Shown here in pieces: positions 63,848 to 64,000 of a stretch of DNA of 64,000 bases. Under the pieces are notes generated by a model, which saw only the letters and a list, made by a program, of their open reading frames with translations, ran no database searches and was not told the origin of the DNA. Within the stretch, counting starts at the first letter, position 1. Each line of letters opens with the position of its first letter. Source of the DNA: JACVRM01 sp963817375 (GTDB taxonomy: Bacteria; Actinomycetota; Thermoleophilia; Gaiellales; Gaiellaceae). A program made the position numbers and the translations under genes. The stretch spans positions 248,001-312,000 of the forward strand of contig CAWFOB010000004.1 of NCBI GenBank assembly GCA_963817375.1. Direction: 5' to 3'.

Positions 63848-64000
63848 ATGTCCGCCGTCGTTGCCAGCCCGCCCGTCCGCTCGCAGCGGACGGAGACGGC
63901 TCGACACGTCTTCTCACGCGGGGCGGTCTTCGTCCTCGTCTTCGCCGGCATCTGGGCGCTCTGGGAGGGGTACCGCTGGACATGGATGCAGCTCGGACTG
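63848..64000 (+). CDS. ABC transporter permease, 5' part
   Basis: Begins at ATG 63848 and runs out of the window (51 codons). 'SRGAVFVLVFAGIWALWEGY' is a first transmembrane helix followed by 'RWTWMQLGL', the N terminus typical of SsuC/TauC-type permeases for nitrogen- or sulfur-containing organic substrates. It is divergent from the M20 amidohydrolase, suggesting transport of that enzyme's substrate. Confidence 0.55.
   Translation, partial: MSAVVASPPVRSQRTETARHVFSRGAVFVLVFAGIWALWEGYRWTWMQLGL

Overview
This is a GC-rich, gene-dense window with about 58 protein genes on both strands, most of them packed by 1-4 base stop/start overlaps. No rRNA, tRNA, CRISPR array, prophage or insertion sequence is visible, and no gene-free stretch exceeds 300 bases. 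The gene content points to a Thermoleophilia-type actinobacterium (inference): an actinobacterial VLRF1 release-factor homologue, a SARP/BTAD regulator, cyclase-ATPase giant regulators, LtrA, DUF6510 and an LLM flavin/F420 oxidoreductase.

Layout. 1-4.7 kb: two PQQ-type beta-propeller dehydrogenases, secreted proteins and a two-domain cupredoxin. 4.7-10.4 kb: a two-component system facing a flavinylation/electron-transfer operon (secreted small proteins, ApbE, ferric-reductase-like membrane protein, ferredoxin, ferredoxin reductase), with an 11-bp-phased repeat array between them. 10.4-13.2 kb: sugar genes (ROK kinase, Gfo/Idh/MocA, aldo-keto reductase) around a LacI-like operator. 13.2-19.2 kb: cyclase-ATPase regulator, NAD-formate dehydrogenase, subtilase. 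19.3-23.6 kb: threonine operon ask-hom-thrC-thrB. 23.6-36.4 kb: second cyclase-ATPase regulator, MutS2, VLRF1, a GAF/PAS histidine kinase, a SARP-cyclase-ATPase regulator and a secreted metalloprotease. 36.5-40.6 kb: cupredoxin-like protein, an operon of beta-propeller, molybdopterin oxidoreductase, flavin reductase and DUF6510, then a cupin. 40.7-45.7 kb: LtrA, ECF sigma factor with membrane partner, MMPL exporter. 45.8-64 kb: a large catabolic island (LLM oxidoreductase, XRE-cupin regulator, double cupin, M24 protein, two dehydrogenases, amidohydrolase, ribose-type ABC importer, E1alpha-E2-E1beta dehydrogenase, MFS, MetE-like protein, M20 amidohydrolase, start of another ABC permease).

How the genes may work together. 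The island looks like import and breakdown of an organic nitrogen compound. M20 amidohydrolase, ureidoglycine-aminohydrolase-like cupin and a tartronate-semialdehyde-reductase-like enzyme recall ureide catabolism, but the substrate is not determined. The two-component system probably controls the ApbE operon through the phased repeats. VLRF1 and MutS2 form a likely ribosome-rescue operon.

Sequence quality. Frameshifts are concentrated in blocks (4.7-9.1, 16.3-17.4, 26.2-28.4, 32.3-34.4, 36.6-39.9 and 49.5-56.2 kb), while long stretches between them are clean. Where homology fixes the frame, the change is usually one extra base, so assembly or sequencing error is more likely than gene decay. 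Genes with several shifts are typed 'pseudogene' only to mark that the frame is broken as given; genes with one shift stay as CDS with a note.
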